A stretch of 11,785 bases of DNA from NCBI GenBank assembly GCA_900557655.1, contig USTX01000008.1:1-11785 (forward strand), given 5' to 3'. This DNA comes from an uncultured Eubacteriales bacterium. GTDB lineage: Bacteria > Bacillota > Clostridia > Christensenellales > UBA1242. Below, in pieces: positions 7,144-11,785 of this stretch (its first letter is position 1; each line of letters begins with the position of its first letter). The notes below the pieces were generated by a model. It made no database searches and was not told where the DNA came from. It was given only the letters and a program-made list of their open reading frames with translations. Made by a program: the position numbers and the translations under genes.

Positions 7144-7176
7144 ATTGCCATGTCACTACGTTCCTCACAATGACAT
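7144..7176. repeat. Short palindromic intergenic element
   Basis: Contains the inverted arms ATGTCA (7150-7155) and TGACAT (7171-7176), plus nested ATTG/CAAT, around a CTACGTTCCTC centre. It resembles, from memory, intergenic repeats of the type GATTGCC...GTC...TCCTC.CAATGAC scattered in many bacterial chromosomes. Only one copy is in the window, so repeat status is inference. Confidence 0.4.
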
Positions 7177-7198
7177 TAACATATTTAGCCGCATTTCA

Positions 7199-7225
7199 AC
7201 TTTCAACTTTACTAATAAGACTTAG
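7199..7225. repeat. Short intergenic repeat, copy 2
   Basis: Shares ACTTTCAACTTTAC, a variable linker and CTTAG with 152-177, with one indel. Here it directly abuts the long palindrome at 7226-7286, suggesting the two travel together as one composite element. Confidence 0.5.
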
Positions 7226-7286
7226 CCCCTCTCTGTCGCTACGCAACAATCCTCCCTTTAAGGGTGCGGAGTTGGAGAGTGGGGGG
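7226..7286. repeat. Imperfect 61-bp palindrome (probable dispersed intergenic repeat)
   Basis: The left half (CCCCTCTCT...CTACGCA) is complementary, with mismatches, to the right half (TGCGGAGT...GAGTGGGG), with the perfect inner palindrome CCCTTTAAGGG at 7254-7264. It would fold into a long interrupted hairpin. The G-rich string at positions 1-16 resembles its right end. Such miniature palindromic elements are usually non-coding and may be mobilised in trans; the class is not recognised with certainty. Confidence 0.55.
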
Positions 7287-7356
7287 ATGAGAAAAAGATG
7301 CTGGAACGGGGGATAAAATTGCGAAAACTTTAAGTGAAATTTAGGGGCGAAAACGT

Positions 7357-7385
7357 TTGGTGGAAGGAGTGAAATTAAGTATAAT
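7357..7385 (+). promoter_or_regulatory. Promoter of the giant surface protein gene
   Basis: A perfect -10 box TATAAT (7380-7385) is preceded by the weak -35 box TTGGTG (7357-7362) at 17 bases. The start codon is 75 bases past the -10 box. The poor -35 suggests either low activity or help from an activator. Confidence 0.5.
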
Positions 7386-7460
7386 AATATTAATGTAATT
7401 GTATTATCTGCGCGCGCTAAGAACATACTAAAAGTGAACGCTGATAAGGGAAGGTAACAG

Positions 7461-10400
7461 ATGAAAAAAGCAACGAAAGTTTTTTATACCATAAGCCTTG
7501 TTTTGGTTGCCCTTATTGTTTTGTCGGTTGGCGGCTATTTTCTTTTTAGAAAGCCTACGGACAATAAACCCAAATACACTGAGATGGAAAGGAGTCTTAT
7601 TGACTCTATTCTTTCGGGCGGTGACACGACGGAGACTAAGGACAGCCAAATTCAGCTTCCGTCAACAGTGTCGGCGTCGGCGAAGGATGTGTTCTTGGTG
7701 GGCGATGACTATTTGGTTGTAAACGTTGGTGGCAAGCACGTTATAATTTCGCGAGGAGAAAATCCAAGGCGGTTTTGTTATGATGCTAATGACGACGGCG
7801 CTGTTGGCGAAGATGAACAGGGGTTTGACACGGTTTATCAAATCGAGGGTGACTATGCGGTTGTGTCGTATGGGACGGTGACGGGCAGCAATCGTCCGTT
7901 TATCATCAACATTAAAACTGGAAAAATTGTGTATACCGATGGTGACAGCACAGACAGCAAATCGAGATTTATCACGATTGGCGACACGTCTAGCAGTGGT
8001 ATTAAGTCTATCTCGGGCATCAAGATTGTTGGCCATCGCGCGATTTTAAGCCGCGACGAGAGCAGCACAATTGATGCAGGTACAGGTGATACGGTAGGTT
8101 ATGATTCTTTCTATTCGATTAAAGTTGTTGACCTTAAAACAGGCCTTGTTGACTTTGTTCATACTGACAGCAAAGCGGATGCAGATGCGGAGCAAAACAA
8201 TTTTGTTATTTCGTTTGCATCAAGTGATAAATTTTTACTGGTACGCTCGCTTGACTGGACGCGTGCCTATGACTTGTCTGGCGACACGTTTAAACTTGTG
8301 CGCGAGGAAGAAAACAGTATCTATTCGGTAGATGAAGACTGGCAAACGGCGGGGTATACATACGCGTTTGCGATTGACGGGGCGGTTTATCACTTTCAAC
8401 TTGCCTATGAACACAAAATAACGGTTTTAAGCAATAACAGATTGTTTATTGAAAAACTGACAGCGCCTACGCTTAACTCTGAGGCTAACTGGTTTATTGA
8501 GGTAAATAGGTTTGATAGCGTTGGCAACATAGAAGAGGTCAAAAACATTTTTGTTAAGCAAGAGTGCTTTGTTTATGACATTGCTAACAATGAAGTAAAA
8601 AATTATAAAAAAGACGGCAAGGTTTTTGGTGTTGAACTTAGCGACCTTGCCGGGTTTGCGCGCATTGTTGAATATGATTTTGTTAATGACCCAACCCAAA
8701 TTGACGAGGTTGTTAAATTAGATAACCCAATTGTGCACTATATAAACCTTTCAAAATTTGAAACAGCGATAACAATTAATGAAAAAAAGTATGGCAAGAT
8801 AATAGGCTTTTTTAACGACAATCTTATCTGCCAAAAGGCGGTTTTAGACTTAAAGGGCAACCTTAAAAAGGAAGGCTTTAACGCCTCAGGAAATGTTTAT
8901 AACGGGGTGTTTGTTACAAAGAATTTTGGTAATAAATATGGCTTAGCGGACACTGATGGCAATATCATTTTAAATTGTGAATATAACGCGATTAGCACGA
9001 TAACGAACGGCTATTGCTTTTTGTTTACGTCAAACTCTATATCCGTTTATAACATAAGTGCTAAGGCGGTTGTTGACATTATTGACACGTCAACAACATT
9101 GTTTAATAGCATAAGCGAATTTAAAACGTTTGCACAATACGGCGTTGACTATTACCTGTCGGCTGGCGAAAGTGGGACAACGTGGACGCTTAAAAAACTA
9201 AACGGCGAGACAATTAAAGCGAACCTCGCGCGCAGTGACTTTAAGTTTGTTTCTAACATTAACAGCACTACGGGCGAAATGGGCGCGATTTCAATTGTTT
9301 ATAACGATAACGGAATTAAGGCCAAAACAAGCAAAAACGCAAGCGAGCAAGTAAGCAAAACGGTTGCGCAAGTGTCACTTGGCAAAAGTGCGTCAAGTTT
9401 TAAAAATATCAAACTGGTTTATGCGGACTCAGTGTCTAGCATTATTACGCGCACAAGCGATGGGGACAAAATTGCACCATCGGCGTTTTCGGGGTGGCAG
9501 ATAAACACGCTTTCATACGGCGGCGCAAAGATTTATACAACGCTTAGCAATGATGATGGATATTATAATAAGCGCGGCGCCTACATTGGCATTGGTGTTA
9601 AAGACTTGGTTGGGTCGGCCGTTAACGGAAATTATGACGCCACATCGTTTCGCGGCGAATATAACTTAGGCGCTACGAAGAATTTGCTTAAAGGCAATGG
9701 GGTTGATGACTTGGTTACGCTTTCGGTAACCTATGAAATAACCAAAATGGCCGATATGCAATATGAAGTTAAACTGACGTTTAAACTTAAAATTAATGAC
9801 GGACAGGCCAGCAACACTGGGCTTTATTTTGGTATGGGAACGTCAACAAGTTTAGAAATTATTGATCAGGTTACAGGCGACCCATATACAATCAATCAGC
9901 GCTTTTTAACCTATAATAACTACACGCAAAAGGCCAAAGAACTTTCGTCAACAATCGTAATTGGAAATAGCCAAAATAATAGCGGTCAAGAGTTTATTTC
10001 GCAAGAAACCAACCCTTATGTTTCGCTTAATGGCGATTCGTATGACCGACTTGTTACCATCTCGGCGATGGCTATAACGCTTACACCTATTAATTTTGGT
10101 GTTTATGACGTTTTGGCAGCAACTAACAATATTTCAACCGACGCATTTTCACCATCAGAGGCCAATCAAATTAACTCATATGATGGAAACGCTGTTGGCA
10201 GTACGATGAAACAGTATTCTTTTAGCGGTTCGTATTACTATCCGTTTAAATTTGCTAAAACCGCTAAGCCGTCTAGTGACTGGGGCAAAGTGTCAAACCC
10301 ACTTGCAATACTGGCTGACAATGGATATTATATTGAACTTGTTCCGGGCGAGCAAAGCAATGCAATGTATGTAACAAACGTTAATAGTAATGACGTTATC

Positions 10401-11785
10401 TCGGCTATTAGCCCTATAAAAAATACAAACCATCCGCTTTATGGCAGGCGCGGGGGTTCTTCGTGGACGACGTCGATAGTGGTGTATGAAAGTTACAGCG
10501 AACTTAAACTTTATGACCTTGACGAAAACGGGACGGCGTATAATGTTTTGCAAAATGCTATAATGACGGGCAATAGAGGCGCAAAAGGCACGGCGATTAT
10601 TTGTAGCACTGATGGCGAGGCTTTGGGGCTTGAAGAACTGCTTAAAATTTTTACCAACGCGGGGCCAGTGCTGATTCAGACATTAAAAAGTGCTACTGAT
10701 ACTCTTGGTTGGGGCACAGAACAGTTTAATGCGGAAAAGTTTAAAGCGGCCTATTTTAGCACTGGCGTTAATGGCCAAGAGCGGTTTGTTGTCTTCTCTG
10801 GTGGCGGAACTGTAAATGGCGAATATGCAGATTTCTCGGCAGCGGGTATTTATGGGCTTTATAACAACGCTAAGTGCTCGGGCGGCTTTCCGTTTACTCT
10901 TAAAAAGGCGGGCTATTATGTTGACAGCCTTGATATCATCAACTTTAAAGACACAAACCTTGATAATCTTACAGAAGAAGAAAGAGCCCAAGCCGAAGGG
11001 TTCGGGCGAAGCGGCCTTAACTTTCAATCATTTGTGGCGGGCGACAACTGGGGCAGTGGAGAGGCGTCTTCAAAAGAAAACACATTTAACAGCATATTTA
11101 AGGTGGATAAAAACGGGCTAAGCGCAGGGCTTAAGGCGGTTAACGCAACAAATTGTGAATGGGGCGACGCATTTGTTCGCGATGGTGACAATACCCGAAA
11201 ATTATATAAGATGAAGGGTGTAAGCAATGCGTATGCATACAGCCCAATCTTTCAAATCTTTTCAAACTGGCGCGACACGGGGCGCGAACTTAATGGTGGC
11301 AACGCAGAAACCAGCGTTGATGGCAAAGCAAGCGATTTTGATAAAAGTTATAGGTATTTTTATAACTACCAAACAACAACTAATATGATGGTTGGGTGGA
11401 CACCAAGAGAGTATTCGGCCATCTACATCGCCGAGGACGACAAGCTTGACGACATTAACCTTGTTGGTGACGTTGAAGATTGGTATTATAACGATGGTAC
11501 GGCTGGCGGTAACCATTTCGCGCTAAGCCTTATTGACCTTGGCGGGACGCTTGGCAATGGCGCCATTTATACAAACATAAACGGCAGTGGCACTAAAACA
11601 GGGCTATCTAACAATCTTTACGCAAACATTTATGACAACGATGGAAAGTTGTCAAACGCTCATTTTTCGGCGATTTCAACCACAGATAACTATAAAATCT
11701 TGTTTGGGCAAAAACTTAAATACGTTCCAGAGGCGGCTAAGGTTGGATATAAGTTTGTTGGTTGGCAGCCGCTTATTGTTAATAA
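7461..11785 (+). CDS. Giant membrane-anchored surface protein with EF-hand loop, WG-type repeat and InlB B-repeat (partial, >1,441 aa)
   Basis: The frame is open without a stop from ATG 7461 to the window edge; the C-terminus is missing. AAGGGAAGG (7446-7454) precedes the start. Residues 9-29 are a hydrophobic segment after MKKATKV, a signal peptide or signal anchor. Residues 60-440 contain recurring beta-strand pairs such as VVDLKTGLVDFV and INIKTGKIVYTD, suggestive of a propeller. DANDDGAVGEDE (108-119) fits a canonical 12-residue EF-hand calcium loop, with acidic or Asn ligands at 1, 3, 5 and 12 and Gly at 6. Residues about 491-521 (NKYGLADTDGNII ... NAISTITNGYCF) match a WG repeat (PF14903), and 443-476 may be a degenerate unit. 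Residues 520-1420 are Asn/Ser/Thr/Gly-rich and unrecognised. Residues 1429-1435 (GYKFVGW) open an InlB B-repeat/Flg_new module (PF09479), usual in Gram-positive surface adhesins. A host- or cell-contact role is inferred; anchoring signals would lie downstream of the window. Confidence 0.88.
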   Translation, partial: MKKATKVFYTISLVLVALIVLSVGGYFLFRKPTDNKPKYTEMERSLIDSILSGGDTTETKDSQIQLPSTVSASAKDVFLVGDDYLVVNVGGKHVIISRGENPRRFCYDANDDGAVGEDEQGFDTVYQIEGDYAVVSYGTVTGSNRPFIINIKTGKIVYTDGDSTDSKSRFITIGDTSSSGIKSISGIKIVGHRAILSRDESSTIDAGTGDTVGYDSFYSIKVVDLKTGLVDFVHTDSKADADAEQNNFVISFASSDKFLLVRSLDWTRAYDLSGDTFKLVREEENSIYSVDEDWQTAGYTYAFAIDGAVYHFQLAYEHKITVLSNNRLFIEKLTAPTLNSEANWFIEVNRFDSVGNIEEVKNIFVKQECFVYDIANNEVKNYKKDGKVFGVELSDLAGFARIVEYDFVNDPTQIDEVVKLDNPIVHYINLSKFETAITINEKKYGKIIGFFNDNLICQKAVLDLKGNLKKEGFNASGNVYNGVFVTKNFGNKYGLADTDGNIILNCEYNAISTITNGYCFLFTSNSISVYNISAKAVVDIIDTSTTLFNSISEFKTFAQYGVDYYLSAGESGTTWTLKKLNGETIKANLARSDFKFVSNINSTTGEMGAISIVYNDNGIKAKTSKNASEQVSKTVAQVSLGKSASSFKNIKLVYADSVSSIITRTSDGDKIAPSAFSGWQINTLSYGGAKIYTTLSNDDGYYNKRGAYIGIGVKDLVGSAVNGNYDATSFRGEYNLGATKNLLKGNGVDDLVTLSVTYEITKMADMQYEVKLTFKLKINDGQASNTGLYFGMGTSTSLEIIDQVTGDPYTINQRFLTYNNYTQKAKELSSTIVIGNSQNNSGQEFISQETNPYVSLNGDSYDRLVTISAMAITLTPINFGVYDVLAATNNISTDAFSPSEANQINSYDGNAVGSTMKQYSFSGSYYYPFKFAKTAKPSSDWGKVSNPLAILADNGYYIELVPGEQSNAMYVTNVNSNDVISAISPIKNTNHPLYGRRGGSSWTTSIVVYESYSELKLYDLDENGTAYNVLQNAIMTGNRGAKGTAIICSTDGEALGLEELLKIFTNAGPVLIQTLKSATDTLGWGTEQFNAEKFKAAYFSTGVNGQERFVVFSGGGTVNGEYADFSAAGIYGLYNNAKCSGGFPFTLKKAGYYVDSLDIINFKDTNLDNLTEEERAQAEGFGRSGLNFQSFVAGDNWGSGEASSKENTFNSIFKVDKNGLSAGLKAVNATNCEWGDAFVRDGDNTRKLYKMKGVSNAYAYSPIFQIFSNWRDTGRELNGGNAETSVDGKASDFDKSYRYFYNYQTTTNMMVGWTPREYSAIYIAEDDKLDDINLVGDVEDWYYNDGTAGGNHFALSLIDLGGTLGNGAIYTNINGSGTKTGLSNNLYANIYDNDGKLSNAHFSAISTTDNYKILFGQKLKYVPEAAKVGYKFVGWQPLIVN

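Larger units (their letters stand above)
7098..7460. other. Gene-free interval carrying repeats and a promoter
   Basis: No open frame with a ribosome binding site is seen on either strand over this interval. It holds the palindromic element at 7144-7176, the short repeat at 7199-7225, the long imperfect palindrome at 7226-7286, and the promoter of the giant surface protein gene at 7357-7385. Confidence 0.6.

Noticed and set aside
10515..10550. DLDENGTAYNVL as a second EF-hand loop
   Set aside because: The required acidic residue at position 12 is Leu and position 8 is poor, so calcium binding is not supported.
1..11785. CRISPR array, tRNA/rRNA gene, transposase, toxin-antitoxin or defence cluster
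   Set aside because: No regularly spaced direct repeats, tRNA-like cloverleaf, rRNA motifs or diagnostic protein motifs were found. The lone XRE protein has no adjacent toxin-like partner; its divergent neighbour is a secreted protein.

Overview
The window looks like chromosome from a low- to mid-GC, Gram-positive-type bacterium of the Bacillota (Clostridia-like, probably uncultured or gut-associated). This rests on the dnaG-rpoD gene pair followed by a COG1579 zinc-ribbon protein, strong Shine-Dalgarno (SD) sequences at several genes, numerous rho-independent terminators, a YkvI-family membrane protein and a very large surface protein with WG and InlB-type repeats. No rRNA, tRNA, CRISPR array, transposase or phage structural gene was seen.

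Layout: (1) At 106-1699 a small XRE/Cro-type repressor gene on the minus strand is divergent from a secreted coiled-coil protein of unknown function. The intergenic region holds two copies of the palindrome TACGA-N7-TCGTA. One copy exactly fills the 17-bp spacer of a good plus-strand promoter; the other lies just upstream of the repressor start. This is a compact, probably self-regulated switch, bounded on both sides by terminators. (2) At about 1893-5815 lies the core replication/transcription operon: dnaG (primase), rpoD (housekeeping sigma factor, ATGA overlap with dnaG) and a coiled-coil/C4 zinc-ribbon protein, closed by a terminator. The trmK and Nif3-like genes often found between rpoD and the zinc-ribbon gene in related bacteria are absent. 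(3) At 5870-7097 is a monocistronic YkvI-family membrane protein with its own promoter. (4) At 7098-7460 is a gene-free interval with palindromic, probably dispersed intergenic repeats and the promoter of the last gene. (5) From 7461 to the right edge runs one open reading frame of more than 1,441 codons. It encodes a membrane-anchored, beta-rich surface protein with an EF-hand-like calcium loop, WG-type repeat sequence and the beginning of an InlB B-repeat (Flg_new) module. Its C-terminus lies outside the window.

How the parts relate: region 2 is housekeeping. Regions 1 and 5 look like accessory cell-surface functions. The most interesting unexplained features are the XRE/operator switch controlling a secreted orphan protein whose gene is a compositional mosaic, and the multi-domain giant surface protein.
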